From contig NZ_KK214997.1 of the NCBI RefSeq assembly GCF_000633935.1, positions 197,772 to 261,771 on the forward strand: a DNA stretch of 64,000 bases, written 5' to 3'. The DNA is from Ectothiorhodospira haloalkaliphila ATCC 51935. Lineage in GTDB: Bacteria > Pseudomonadota > Gammaproteobacteria > Ectothiorhodospirales > Ectothiorhodospiraceae. The notes under the pieces are model-generated. The model worked only from the letters and a program-made list of their open reading frames with translations, searched no databases and was not told the origin of the DNA. A program made the translations under genes and the position numbers. Shown in pieces: positions 28,278 to 39,020 of the stretch (its first letter is position 1; every line of letters starts with the position of its first letter).

Positions 28278-29333
28278 TCAGCGGGGAGTCAGGGTACCGC
28301 GCAGGGCCGACACATCCCCGGCGCCGCTGGCAAACATGGCCGCCCGCAACTCCCTGAGCACCTGCGCGATGAATGCGTCCAGTGCTTCGGGCCCTTGGGC
28401 GGCCTTGATCAGAAACGGTCTCGCCATGGCGGCTACATCCGCCCCCAGGGCCAGAGCCTTGGCTACGTCCAGCCCGGTACGAAGGCCACCGCAGGCGATC
28501 AGAGGGAGGTCTGGCGCCACCCGCCGGACATTGACGATACTCTCGGCGGTGGGAATCCCCCATTCACCAAAGACCTGGCCCAGGTGTCTCTCCCCCTCGC
28601 CATCGGTACACAGGGCCTCCACTCGGGCCCACGACGTGCCGCCGGCACCCGCGCAATCCACGCCGGCCACGCCACAGGCCAGCAGCTCCCGGGCGGCGCC
28701 TTCGCTCAGCCCGAAACAGACCTCACGGGCAAACACCGGGACGCCATCAGCAGCCAGCTCCTCACAGAGCCGGGCCAGCCGGCCGGCCAGACCGCGAAAA
28801 TCCAGATCGCCCCCCTGCACTGCCTCCTGCATGGGATTGAGATGCACGAATAGGGCATCGGCCCGGATCATCTCCACAGCCCGTCGGGCCTCGGCGCCCC
28901 CCCAGCCCTTGACCAGTTGTGCCCCGCCAATATTGGCGAAGAGCACCGCATCCGGGGCTTCCTCCCGAAGCTGGAAATAGCGAGCACGGGACGGATCCTC
29001 GATGGCCACCCGCTGACTGCCCACACCCATGGGCAACCCCCAACGCTGAGCCGCTGCCACCAGGATGCGGTTGAGCTCATGGGTACGCGCATCGCCCCCC
29101 GTCATGGGGGCAATCATCAGGGGGGCCCGCAGGATGCGACCGGCCAGCGAGACGGACAGGTCAATCTCGTCCAGGCACAATTCAGGCAAGGCCTGGTTGA
29201 GCAGGTCATAGCACTCAAGTCCAGTGGACTTGCGATAGCCCACCGGTCCCGAGAGGCATACGTCCAGATGGCGCCCCTTGGATTCGGGATCCCGGCAATC
29301 GTCGCCAGCGGGTTCGTGCGTTTCAAACCCCAT
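28278..29333 (-). CDS. fni: Type 2 isopentenyl-diphosphate delta-isomerase
   Basis: FMN- and NADPH-dependent interconversion of isopentenyl and dimethylallyl diphosphate, feeding phytol/geranylgeranyl and carotenoid synthesis. The 351-residue product has APLMIAPMTGGDARTHELNR, AVLFANIGGAQLVKGWG, HLNPMQEAVQGGD and the flavin-binding VDCAGAGGTSWARVE. LPLIACGGLRTGLDVAKALA is near the end. It is last in the bchP-orf87-fni run, three bases after orf87. Many purple bacteria carry a type 1 idi in this spot; here it is the unrelated type 2 enzyme. Confidence 0.96.
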   Translation of the reverse strand: MGFETHEPAGDDCRDPESKGRHLDVCLSGPVGYRKSTGLECYDLLNQALPELCLDEIDLSVSLAGRILRAPLMIAPMTGGDARTHELNRILVAAAQRWGLPMGVGSQRVAIEDPSRARYFQLREEAPDAVLFANIGGAQLVKGWGGAEARRAVEMIRADALFVHLNPMQEAVQGGDLDFRGLAGRLARLCEELAADGVPVFAREVCFGLSEGAARELLACGVAGVDCAGAGGTSWARVEALCTDGEGERHLGQVFGEWGIPTAESIVNVRRVAPDLPLIACGGLRTGLDVAKALALGADVAAMARPFLIKAAQGPEALDAFIAQVLRELRAAMFASGAGDVSALRGTLTPR

Positions 29334-29336
29334 GCA

Positions 29337-29600
29337 TCACCGTAGCCTGCGCCAGAGGTCAGCCAGATGGGCCAGCAGACCTGCAGATAACCACAAGGAT
29401 ATCCAGGGCCAGTCGGCACCGGTCAGGGCCGCACGCAACGCCAGCAACAGAAAGCCCCCGGCCAGCAGCGTGGTCACAATCACATCCGCAGGAAGTCCGC
29501 GCCCCGTGCGACGATGCCACCAGAGGAGCAAGGCCCCCTCCAGCAGCATCGCCAGCAGGATGAAATCAACAATGCGACCGTTGGCGAAGAGTTCCGACAT
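29337..29600 (-). CDS. Small membrane protein between bchP and the isomerase, 87 residues
   Basis: Not recognised. Three membrane helices are predicted: about residues 10-27 (VDFILLAMLLEGALLLW), 38-57 (DVIVTTLLAGGFLLLALRAA) and 65-82 (WISLWLSAGLLAHLADL). A short basic stretch (HRRTGR) lies between the first two, and the C-terminus is RRLR. No cysteines or histidine pairs suggest a cofactor, although His29 and His78 exist. It is packed 18 bases after bchP and 3 bases before the isomerase gene, so it is cotranscribed with the tail-attachment genes of bacteriochlorophyll synthesis. Confidence 0.75.
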   Translation of the reverse strand: MSELFANGRIVDFILLAMLLEGALLLWWHRRTGRGLPADVIVTTLLAGGFLLLALRAALTGADWPWISLWLSAGLLAHLADLWRRLR

Positions 29601-29618
29601 GCGCGCCTCAAGGCCGGA

Positions 29619-30806
29619 TCACACCCGGGACAACCCGAGCAGATGCCCCATGTCCTTGAAGAAGATGCGGATGTGGGCAAGAGGCTTGGCCTTGACCAGC
29701 TTCTTGTACATATAGGCCTGCCAGGTGAGTTCCTGTACGTCCTTGTCCTGACAGATGGCCACAAACCGTTCGCGGCGCTTGTCACTGCTATACCAGAAGC
29801 GCTGCATGATTCCCAGGATCCAGAACACCTGCCCGTGGGCCTTCATGAAGCGCTTGCGTGCCTGCTTGAGCATGGCCGGGTTGCCGGAGTCCAGGAAGGA
29901 CGCCACCGCCTCGCCAGCCAGACGCCCGCCGAGCATGGCATAGTAGATGCCCTCACCGGAGGCGGGTGCCACCACACCGGCGGCATCACCTGCCAGCAGC
30001 ACGTCCTTGCCATTGTCCCAGCACTTCATGGGGTACAAGGGAATTGGCGCGCCCTCACGACGCAGGGTCTCGCAATCCTCCATGCCCGAAGCCTTGCGCA
30101 GATCCGCCACAGCCCCCTTGAGGGAAAAGCCCTTGTGGGCCGAGCCCACGCCGACGCTCACCGTGTCGCCGTGGGGGAACACCCAGGCATAGAAGTCCGG
30201 TGACAGCTTGCCCTGGTAATACACATCACAACGCTCAGGATCGAATTCCGCGTCGTTGGCGGTGGGACGGCTGATGATCTCGTGATAAGCAGCCACATGG
30301 GGGATCTTGTCGGCACCGGGAACCTCCTGGCGGGCCACCGTGGAGCGTGCGCCATCGGCGCCGATCACCGCCCGGGCGCGCACACCCACCTCTTCGCCCG
30401 ACTCATCCTTATACCGGACGATGGCCGTGCCATCGCTGTCACGATCGATCCGCTCATAGGTGCCGGTGCGTCGCTCGGCGCCACCTTCGGCGGCACGCTT
30501 GCGCAGCCACTCGTCGAAAGTCTTGCGATCCACCATGCCCACGTAACCTCCCTGGATGGGCATGTCCACCTTGCGGTCCTTGGGCGAGAACATGCGGGCG
30601 CAGCGGATCTTGGCCACCAGCACCGACTCGGGGAGATCGAACTCGGTCATGGTTACCGGCGGGATGGCCCCGCCACAGGGCTTGATACGCCCACCACGAT
30701 CCAGCAGCAATACCTTGCGGCCCGCGCGGGCCTGATCGTTGGCCGCGGTCGCCCCCGCAGGGCCACCGCCCACGACAACAATATCAAAGGTCTGTGTTTC
30801 AGCCAT
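29619..30806 (-). CDS. bchP: Geranylgeranyl diphosphate reductase / geranylgeranyl-bacteriochlorophyll reductase
   Basis: Flavoprotein reducing the geranylgeranyl tail of bacteriochlorophyll to phytyl. The 395-residue product begins with a Rossmann FAD motif (IVVVGGGPAGATAANDQARA). Family blocks GGYVGMVDRKTFDEWLRKRA, VIGADGARSTVARQEVPGA, VSVGVGSAHKG and LLAGDAAGVVAPASGEGIYY follow. The ATG at 30806, preceded by AGGTG, is chosen over an upstream in-frame reading of atypical composition. It follows bchG after a 342-base gap where a pucC-like gene is usually found. Confidence 0.96.
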   Translation of the reverse strand: MAETQTFDIVVVGGGPAGATAANDQARAGRKVLLLDRGGRIKPCGGAIPPVTMTEFDLPESVLVAKIRCARMFSPKDRKVDMPIQGGYVGMVDRKTFDEWLRKRAAEGGAERRTGTYERIDRDSDGTAIVRYKDESGEEVGVRARAVIGADGARSTVARQEVPGADKIPHVAAYHEIISRPTANDAEFDPERCDVYYQGKLSPDFYAWVFPHGDTVSVGVGSAHKGFSLKGAVADLRKASGMEDCETLRREGAPIPLYPMKCWDNGKDVLLAGDAAGVVAPASGEGIYYAMLGGRLAGEAVASFLDSGNPAMLKQARKRFMKAHGQVFWILGIMQRFWYSSDKRRERFVAICQDKDVQELTWQAYMYKKLVKAKPLAHIRIFFKDMGHLLGLSRV

Positions 30807-31148
30807 TACATTCACCTGTTCCGGTTGCCACGACGCCCAGGGTCGCCGCAGGGAAGAGTGCGCCCCGGGGAGCGCCACGATGGAGACTGTACCTGAGGGT
30901 GCCGCCTTTCCGGTCACCCGCACGGTCTCTGTTACCCGCGCGAAAGGGTATCAGGGACGGGATCAAGGAAAGATGATCAAGGACATGTGGGGCATGCACC
31001 GAGCCCGGTTGCGGGGCCCTGATGGACGAACGGTCGTCACGGGAGACGGGCATGGCCCTCGCTGAAGCGGGGCGCGCCGCCTGCAGATAGGCGGCGGGGA
31101 CCGGGAACGGCGCCTGAATCAAGCTCCGTTCGCCTGCCCAATCGGCCC
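30807..31148 (-). other. 342-base gap between bchG and bchP with a GC stem-loop
   Basis: No gene is supported here. The purple-bacterial cluster normally has a pucC-like transporter-family gene between bchG and bchP; nothing resembling it remains. At 31075-31096 a perfect 8-bp stem (CGCCGCCT with AGGCGGCG, six-base loop) lies about 50 bases after the bchG stop. It lacks a T-tract. The rest holds the presumed bchP promoter, which I could not define. Confidence 0.5.
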
Positions 31149-32033
31149 TCACGACGCCATCAGGTCCATGCTGCCCAGGGCGAAGGCGGTCACCATCATG
31201 CCACTGACGTAGAGCGTGATCCCCGTGGCGTTATACCACGGAGCCAGTTCCTTGGGCCGCTTGAGCAGGCGCACCATCAGGCCGATCTGAACCACCAGCA
31301 ACGCGGCCACGGCAGCGGCGTAGATGGGAGCCCCCCAGAGCAGCAGCAAGGCAACCACGAACAATTGAGGAATGGCCATCACCCAGCAGGCCAGCTTGGC
31401 GGCGCGATCCACGCCCAGCTTGACCGGCAACGAGCCCAGGCCCATCTGCCGATCGCCTTCCACTGATTTGAAGTCGTTGAGGGTCATGATGCCATGGGCG
31501 CCGATGCTGTAAAGGAGAGCCACGGCAATGATGCGCCAGTCGGGGAAGACGCCCGCCATGACCACGACACCCGTGAACCAGGGAACACCTTCGTAGCATA
31601 TGGCCACGGCGGAATTACCCCACCAGCCATTACGCTTGAGTCGGGTCGGCGGGGCGCTGTAGGCCCAGGCCAGGATCAGGCCGAAGACGGCAGCCAGGAA
31701 GCCCCACACACCCAGCACGGTCGCCAGAGCCAGCGAGGCCAGCGTCCAGATGATGGCCAGCCAAAGCCCCCATTGACCCGGGATACGTCCTGAGGGGATC
31801 GGTCGGTGGGGCTCGTTGATGGCATCCACGTGACGATCGAACCAGTCGTTCACCACCTGACTGGTACCGCAGATCAGCGGGCCGGCCAGCATGACACCGA
31901 CGATGATCAGGACCCACCGTTCTCCCAGCGCCACGCCGGCGGAGACCACGCCGCAGGCGTAGGCCCACATGGGCGGAAACCAGGTGACCGGGTGAGTGAC
32001 TTCGAGAATGGCACGGGGCTGAGGGAGCGACAT
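31149..32033 (-). CDS. bchG: Bacteriochlorophyll synthase (geranylgeranyl transferase)
   Basis: Attaches the isoprenoid alcohol to bacteriochlorophyllide a in the membrane. The 294-residue product (from the chosen start) is a UbiA-family prenyltransferase with about eight to nine membrane helices. The first aspartate-rich motif is NDWFDRHVDAINEPHRPIPS; the second lies in IMTLNDFKSVEGDRQMGLGS. The N-terminus ILEVTHPVTWFPPMWAYACG is specific to BchG. ATG at 32033 matches homologues, but a consensus TATAAT lies only nine bases upstream, implying a leaderless message. Confidence 0.97.
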   Translation of the reverse strand: MSLPQPRAILEVTHPVTWFPPMWAYACGVVSAGVALGERWVLIIVGVMLAGPLICGTSQVVNDWFDRHVDAINEPHRPIPSGRIPGQWGLWLAIIWTLASLALATVLGVWGFLAAVFGLILAWAYSAPPTRLKRNGWWGNSAVAICYEGVPWFTGVVVMAGVFPDWRIIAVALLYSIGAHGIMTLNDFKSVEGDRQMGLGSLPVKLGVDRAAKLACWVMAIPQLFVVALLLLWGAPIYAAAVAALLVVQIGLMVRLLKRPKELAPWYNATGITLYVSGMMVTAFALGSMDLMAS

Positions 32034-32043
32034 GGCGGGTAAA

Positions 32044-32070
32044 TTATACGCGCCCCCCCCTTTCGTCAAG
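32044..32070 (-). promoter_or_regulatory. Candidate bchG promoter with consensus -10
   Basis: On the minus strand TTGACG is followed after 15 bases by a perfect TATAAT. The spacer is mostly G, with a run of eight. The -10 box ends nine bases before the bchG ATG, so the transcription start falls within about four bases of the start codon. The short spacer suggests a weak or activator-dependent promoter. Confidence 0.45.
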
Positions 32071-32160
32071 CACCATTTACACCCCGAGGAAGCACCATAA
32101 GTAATGTCAGATAGACACCAATGAAAGGGCGTCGCAAGGCGTCTTGACGGAGGTCAAGTT

Positions 32161-33594
32161 TCAGAGCTTTTCTTCGTTCTCGTGAGCCAGGTGACCCAGC
32201 CCGTACCGGCGCAATTTCACGTAGAAACTCTGCCGGCTCAGCCCCAGCATCTCCGCCGCCGAGGCCCGATTGTCGTTGGTCAGTTCCAGGGCTGCCTCAA
32301 TGCACAAGCGCTCGATCATGTCGGTGCTCTCGCGCACCAGGTCCTTGAGAGGTACCCGGCCCACCAGCTCGGTGAGCTGTTCCACGGAGCGCGGCCCATC
32401 CCGATTCACCATGGTCTCGCGAGCCAGGCGCGCGCCCACGTTGCGAATGGTAAAGCCCAGACAGGGCTCATCCAGGCCGAGCACGGCCACTGCGGAGATC
32501 TCCACCTCGGAGGCAGACCCGTATTCACCGCGCAGGGCCGTGGCAAACAATCTCACTGCACCGTGCTCACGCAGGTTGCCAATGAGCACCCCCAGGTCCA
32601 CGCCTGGCCTCCCGAGCCAGCGACCCAGGGACTCCCCACGGGCCTGCTCCTCGGTGGGTAGTTGCGCCATTTCGAGGAAGGCCGGGTTGGCACTGTGAAT
32701 ACGGCCGCTCATATCGGTGACAACGAAGCCATCCGGCGCCCGCTCCACCATCTGGAGCACGCGGGAGGCACTCTGTGGCCCCACGGAGGCCAGGGCCTCG
32801 GAACGAGGACACCGGAGGCGTACAAGGAAATGCGAGGCGTTATCCTGGCGGAACAAGGAGGAAGAGATGATGAATTCCCGCTCGGCACCCAACGAGTGGA
32901 CCAGGATATCCTCAGCCCGGCCGGTGGCACGCACGGTTGCCAGCATGTCCTGAACCACCTGCGTATTTTCCAGGTCGAAACCTTCCGGAAAGACCCGTCC
33001 GACCAGTTTATGGGGCGAATCCCCCAGGAGCTCCCCCGCCGCAGGATTGGCTTCCACCACCTTGTGGGTGGCCGCATCCATGATCAGCACGGCCTCGGAA
33101 GACACCTGAAACAGAAGGCGATAGCGGGTTTCGGCGTGGCGCAGGCGCGCATACTCCCGCTCCATGGACTGTTGCGCCTCCACGAGGCGGCGTTGCAGCG
33201 CCGCCACGCCTCGCAGATCCCGCCCCATGGCCACCACGCGCCCGCCCTCCCCCACCTGAATGGCAGAGTACATGACCGGTACGTCGTGGCCACGGCTGGA
33301 GGGATGATTGACCTGGCGCCAGCGCACATTGGCCGGCGAGGAGGCATCACGAAGCAAGGCCTCGATCTTGCCCCGACTCTCCACAGTGACCGTATCCACC
33401 CATGGCTTGCCCACCCACTGCCCATACCCCTCCATGGTGAGGTCGTCACTTCCCAGGGCCAAATCCCGGATGATCCCCGTCTCGTCGAGCACCAAGGACA
33501 CATCGGCCGCCGTAGCCACCAGGGAGGCGACTTCGTCGGGCTCCAGATCCCCGAGCACCTGCTTTGGGGCTTTGAACGGCTTCACGAGCTCCAC
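32161..33594 (-). CDS. ppsR: Photosynthesis repressor PpsR/CrtJ
   Basis: Redox-responsive regulator that represses bch, crt and puc genes under oxygen. The product, about 477 residues, has an N-terminal PAS-like domain. PAS domains follow (YRLLFQVSSEAVLIMDAATH, about residue 160, and VERAPDGFVVTDMSGRIHSA, about 280), then a linker and a Fis-type helix-turn-helix at the C-terminus (RASAAEMLGLSRQSFYVKLR). The cysteine in ERLCIEAALEL matches the redox-active DNA-binding-domain cysteine of PpsR. No ATG fits the start; GTG at 33594 is chosen, with GTG at 33585 and TTG at 33609 as alternatives. It lies 31 bases after aerR. Confidence 0.92.
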   Translation of the reverse strand: MELVKPFKAPKQVLGDLEPDEVASLVATAADVSLVLDETGIIRDLALGSDDLTMEGYGQWVGKPWVDTVTVESRGKIEALLRDASSPANVRWRQVNHPSSRGHDVPVMYSAIQVGEGGRVVAMGRDLRGVAALQRRLVEAQQSMEREYARLRHAETRYRLLFQVSSEAVLIMDAATHKVVEANPAAGELLGDSPHKLVGRVFPEGFDLENTQVVQDMLATVRATGRAEDILVHSLGAEREFIISSSLFRQDNASHFLVRLRCPRSEALASVGPQSASRVLQMVERAPDGFVVTDMSGRIHSANPAFLEMAQLPTEEQARGESLGRWLGRPGVDLGVLIGNLREHGAVRLFATALRGEYGSASEVEISAVAVLGLDEPCLGFTIRNVGARLARETMVNRDGPRSVEQLTELVGRVPLKDLVRESTDMIERLCIEAALELTNDNRASAAEMLGLSRQSFYVKLRRYGLGHLAHENEEKL

Positions 33595-33625
33595 GCTTAT
33601 CGGTTTCAAATCCTGGTTGAAAACA

Positions 33626-34615
33626 TCACATCGGGCCGAGGCCTTGCGAGAAACACCCCGCGCGTCGCGCCAGCATGGCTTCTGCCCGGCGCACTGCGGA
33701 GGCACCATCGGCGGCCGTTTCATCTGCACCGACCACTGAAACCAGTTGCGGGTTCTCGGTAAAGAGGCGCCCCCCCACGATGATCCCCACGGAGGCATTG
33801 CGGGAAACGCGCCGCACCCCGCGCACGGTGGCGGTGACCTTATCGAGCAAGGTCTGACAGCTCACCGAAAGAGCCACCACGTCAAACCATTCCTGGCGCA
33901 CCAGATGGTTCAGGTCCCGCGTGGACAGGGATGGGTCGCACGTCACGTCCCAGCCCTCCCGACGGAAGAATTCGGAAATCATCATCAGGCCGAAGGTATG
34001 TTGCTCCCCGGGAATGGGAGACATGAGAATGCGCTTGCCACCCGATTGCTGCAGGGCCAATTCCCCTTCAAACGCCCCTCCCAACTCCCGGAGAACGTGC
34101 TGCAGGCGACAGAGCCCCACCGTCACTTCGGTGAAATCGGCCTGATCCTCTTCCCACAACTCGCCCAACCGCTTCGCGGTGGGGGCCAGCAGGTGCACGA
34201 ACACACTTTCAAGCGCCGTACCCTGTGTCCTCAGGGTTTCCACATAAGCCAGCGCTGCGGCGGCATCGTGCTCGATCACCATCCGCGAAAACTCTTCCAC
34301 CACCGGTGCGCCAATGGGCACTGCCCCGGTGTGGCCGCCTTCCGAGGGGGCGTCCTGGGTTGTGCTGCCTGCCGGGGTCCTCTCGTCCGAGCGATGCGCC
34401 ATCATCAGGCGCGGAATGATCTCGCCTTCGATCACATGGGAGAGTTCCTTGCGCATGGACTCTGGACACATTCCGTGGGTGCCTGGCACCGCCGACCGAG
34501 AGGCCCCATCCGCTCCTGCATCACGCCGAGTCGCAGCACTTCGGTCGGCCTCCCGTCTCGGGTTCGGCGAGGACTCCCCACCCTCGCGACCAAGCTGACG
34601 TCTCGCAGTGACCAT
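33626..34615 (-). CDS. aerR: Cobalamin-binding antirepressor AerR/PpaA
   Basis: Light-sensitive vitamin B12-binding partner of PpsR that relieves repression. After a long basic, low-complexity N-terminus (about residues 1-50), a helical segment contains LGELWEEDQADFTEVTVGL. The B12-binding domain carries GEQHTFGLMMISEFFRREGW, the AerR cobalamin motif with its axial histidine, then VGIIVGGRLF. GGGGGAG before the ATG at 34615 supports the long form, but in-frame ATGs at residues 49 and 54 could give a short form like the two AerR species known in Rhodobacter. It is divergent from bchF. Confidence 0.92.
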   Translation of the reverse strand: MVTARRQLGREGGESSPNPRREADRSAATRRDAGADGASRSAVPGTHGMCPESMRKELSHVIEGEIIPRLMMAHRSDERTPAGSTTQDAPSEGGHTGAVPIGAPVVEEFSRMVIEHDAAAALAYVETLRTQGTALESVFVHLLAPTAKRLGELWEEDQADFTEVTVGLCRLQHVLRELGGAFEGELALQQSGGKRILMSPIPGEQHTFGLMMISEFFRREGWDVTCDPSLSTRDLNHLVRQEWFDVVALSVSCQTLLDKVTATVRGVRRVSRNASVGIIVGGRLFTENPQLVSVVGADETAADGASAVRRAEAMLARRAGCFSQGLGPM

Positions 34616-34772
34616 ACATCTCCCCCAAAGGCTGAAAGCGGACCGCCCGGAACGACGCGGCCTCCCATTTGCCCGGAAAACCCAACCACCGGTCCGGACA
34701 TCATCAACGGAGGCAGTTTAGCAGGCCTGCGAACGTTTTCACCTACGAAAATCATGGTTACGACACCCGGGA

Positions 34773-34808
34773 TTGTCAACCAATCCTTACGTCCAGCTTG
34801 ATTGACAA
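34773..34808. promoter_or_regulatory. Inverted repeat in the aerR-bchF divergent control region
   Basis: TTGTCAA (34773-34779) and TTGACAA (34802-34808) form a 7-bp inverted repeat with centres about 29 bases apart, close to three helical turns. The left arm overlaps a TGT-N12-ACG sequence (34774-34791), one base from the PpsR site TGT-N12-ACA. The right arm contains a consensus -35 hexamer TTGACA, with a possible -10 TACAAA 15 bases on, pointing at bchF. The 251-base region serves both directions. Assignment to a particular regulator is inference. Confidence 0.4.
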
Positions 34809-34866
34809 AGCCGGGGGGCTTGTACAAACTCAGCGCACCACGTTGAGTTGACTGGAGAAATACCCG

Positions 34867-36683
<1,817 letters not shown>

Positions 36684-36687
36684 TTTC

Positions 36688-38277
36688 GTGCAACTGACGG
36701 TATGGACCTATGAAGGGCCACCCCACGTGGGCGCCATGCGTGTGGCCACCGGCATGGAACGTCTGCACTATGTCCTGCATGCCCCCCAGGGGGATACCTA
36801 TGCGGACCTGCTATTCACCATGATCGAGCGGCGCAATCAGCGCCCCCCCGTGACCTACACCACATTCCAGGCTCGCGATCTGGGTCAGGATACGGCGGAG
36901 CTGTTTCGCCACACTGCCATTGAGGCCTACGAGCGCTTCAAGCCTCAGGCCTTGCTGGTGGGCTCGTCCTGCACGGCCGAACTCATCCAGGACGACCCGG
37001 GCGGTCTGTCCCAGACTCTCGGCCTGCCGGTGCCGGCCATCCCCCTGGAACTGCCCTCCTATTCACGCAAGGAAAACTGGGGCGCCTCCGAAACCTTTTA
37101 TCAGCTGGTGCGCTCACTGGCTGGCAATGCTGAAGCCCGCCCCGCAGATGAGGCCGCTTCCCGTCGCCCCCGGTGCAACCTGCTGGGCCCCACGGCCCTG
37201 GGCTTTCGCCACCGGGACGACATCCAGGAAATCACCCAGCTACTGGACAGCCTGGGCATTGACGTTCACGTGACCGCCCCCATGGGTTCCACTCCGGCCG
37301 ATATCGCCCGCCTGGGTGAAGCCGACTTCAACGTGGTGCTGTACCCGGAAATCGCCCAGACCGCCGCCAAATGGCTTGAGCGAACCTTCAAGCAGCCCTA
37401 CACACGCGTGATCCCCATCGGCGTGGGCGCCACCCGGGAATTCATTCAGGAAGTCGCCGGGATCGCCCAGGTGGATCCTGGCCCTGCCCTGGAAAATGCC
37501 CAGTCGCGCCTGCCCTGGTATTCCCGCTCGGTGGACTCCAACTACCTGACCGGAAAGCGTGTCTTCATCTTCGGCGATGCGACCCACGCCGTCGCCGCCG
37601 CCCGTGTGGCCACTGAAGAGTTCGGTTTCAAGGTGGTGGGCCTTGGCACCTACAGCCGCGAGTTCGCCCGCGAGGTACGTGAGGCGGCCAAGCTCTACGA
37701 TGTAACGCCGCTCATTACCGACGACTATCTTGAAGTGGAAGCGCAAGTGGCAGAGTTGCAGCCTGAACTTGTGCTCGGCACCCAGATGGAGCGGCACATC
37801 TCCAAGCGCCTGGGCGTGGGCTGTGCCGTGATCTCGGCCCCGGTACACGTTCAGGACTTCCCGGCCCGCTACGCCCCGCAGATGGGATTTGGTGGCGCCA
37901 ACGTCCTGTTCGACACCTGGGTCCATCCACTGATGATGGGCCTGGAGGAACACCTGCTGGGCATGTTCCGGGAAGACTTCGAATTCCACGCCGAGGCAGC
38001 CCCCTCGCACCTGGGCGGTACCGGCACCACCGAGCGCCGCGTCGCGGCCGCTCCAGCGGAAGTACAACCGGAAGCCGTGACGACCGACGCCGCCCCCGAA
38101 CCCGCGCAGGACGGTGAGCCCGTGTGGTCAGCTGATGCCGAGAAGGAGCTTCGCAAGATCCCCTTCTTCGTGCGCGGCAAGGCCCGCCGCAACACCGAAC
38201 GCTTTGCCAAGGAAAAGGGTCTCCACGAGATCTCCATCGACACGCTCTATGACGCCAAGGCCCACTTCGGGCGCTGA
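36688..38277 (+). CDS. bchB: Dark-operative protochlorophyllide reductase subunit B
   Basis: The 529-residue product pairs with BchN and supplies the aspartate ligand of the cluster near its N-terminus ([19 protein letters not shown] and following). [36 protein letters not shown] and [20 protein letters not shown] are conserved. A variable Ala/Pro-rich linker (about 435-475) precedes the C-terminal substrate-contacting domain, [20 protein letters not shown]. The start is GTG at 36688, five bases after bchN, with GAGGG upstream. Confidence 0.97.
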   Translation: MQLTVWTYEGPPHVGAMRVATGMERLHYVLHAPQGDTYADLLFTMIERRNQRPPVTYTTFQARDLGQDTAELFRHTAIEAYERFKPQALLVGSSCTAELIQDDPGGLSQTLGLPVPAIPLELPSYSRKENWGASETFYQLVRSLAGNAEARPADEAASRRPRCNLLGPTALGFRHRDDIQEITQLLDSLGIDVHVTAPMGSTPADIARLGEADFNVVLYPEIAQTAAKWLERTFKQPYTRVIPIGVGATREFIQEVAGIAQVDPGPALENAQSRLPWYSRSVDSNYLTGKRVFIFGDATHAVAAARVATEEFGFKVVGLGTYSREFAREVREAAKLYDVTPLITDDYLEVEAQVAELQPELVLGTQMERHISKRLGVGCAVISAPVHVQDFPARYAPQMGFGGANVLFDTWVHPLMMGLEEHLLGMFREDFEFHAEAAPSHLGGTGTTERRVAAAPAEVQPEAVTTDAAPEPAQDGEPVWSADAEKELRKIPFFVRGKARRNTERFAKEKGLHEISIDTLYDAKAHFGR

Positions 38278-38306
38278 CGCGTTAGCCAAGCCAACGGATT
38301 CCACTG

Positions 38307-39020
38307 ATGCCAACGCCCTCTTATCAAAAACGCCGGGGTCAGCTCGAGACCTATTTCGACCGTACCGCGGTGGATGCCTGGAAAAAGCTGACCTCCGACA
38401 CCCCCGTGGGGCGCGTACGTGCCACTGTGCGCGCCGGGCGTGAAGAGATGCGCCAGAACCTGCTGGACTGGCTGCCCGACGACCTCAGCGGCAAGTGGCT
38501 GCTAGACGCCGGTTGCGGAACCGGCATGCTCTCCGTGGCTGCCGCCCAGCGCGGCGCCCAGGTTGTGGCCATTGACCTGGCCGGCAATCTGGTGGACATG
38601 GCCCGTGAACGTGCCGAGGCAGAGGACCTGGGCGAAGGGCGAATCGACTTCCGCGTAGGCGATTTCCTCAGTCCTGAACTGGGTGAGTTCGACTATGTGG
38701 TGGCCATGGATTCCTTCATCCACTACAAGGCGCCCGACATTGTGGGCGTGCTGGCCGGCCTGACGAGCCGCACCCATGCTGCCATCCTGTTCACCTTCGC
38801 CCCACGCACCCCGGCCCTGTCGGTCATGCACGCCGTGGGCAAGCTGTTCCCCAAGAGCGACCGCTCCCCGGCCATTGAGCCGGTGGCCGAGAAAAAGCTG
38901 CTGCGCCTGATCGGGGAAGAGCCCTCCCTGGACGAGTGGCGTGCGGAGCGTACCCGGCGAATCTCTCGTGGCTTTTATACCTCGCAAGCCCTTGAACTCA
39001 AGCGAGGGGCTCCGGCCTGA
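38307..39020 (+). CDS. bchM: Magnesium protoporphyrin IX O-methyltransferase
   Basis: SAM-dependent methylation of Mg-protoporphyrin, making the substrate for isocyclic ring formation. The 237-residue product has SAM motif I LLDAGCGTGMLSVAAAQRGA and the BchM/ChlM blocks YFDRTAVDAWKKLTSD, VAMDSFIHY and RGFYTSQALEL. It lies 29 bases after bchB. In most purple bacteria bchH and bchL intervene between bchB and bchM; here they are absent, so the operon junction is rearranged. Confidence 0.96.
   Translation: MPTPSYQKRRGQLETYFDRTAVDAWKKLTSDTPVGRVRATVRAGREEMRQNLLDWLPDDLSGKWLLDAGCGTGMLSVAAAQRGAQVVAIDLAGNLVDMARERAEAEDLGEGRIDFRVGDFLSPELGEFDYVVAMDSFIHYKAPDIVGVLAGLTSRTHAAILFTFAPRTPALSVMHAVGKLFPKSDRSPAIEPVAEKKLLRLIGEEPSLDEWRAERTRRISRGFYTSQALELKRGAPA

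Noticed and set aside
32106..32118. TGTCAGATAGACA as a PpsR operator between ppsR and bchG
   Set aside because: The half-sites are seven bases apart instead of twelve, so it does not fit the PpsR consensus; kept only as a small palindrome.
33595..33798. Longer N-terminus for PpsR reaching into aerR
   Set aside because: The extension overlaps the aerR coding region in another frame, and PpsR proteins begin close to the chosen GTG.
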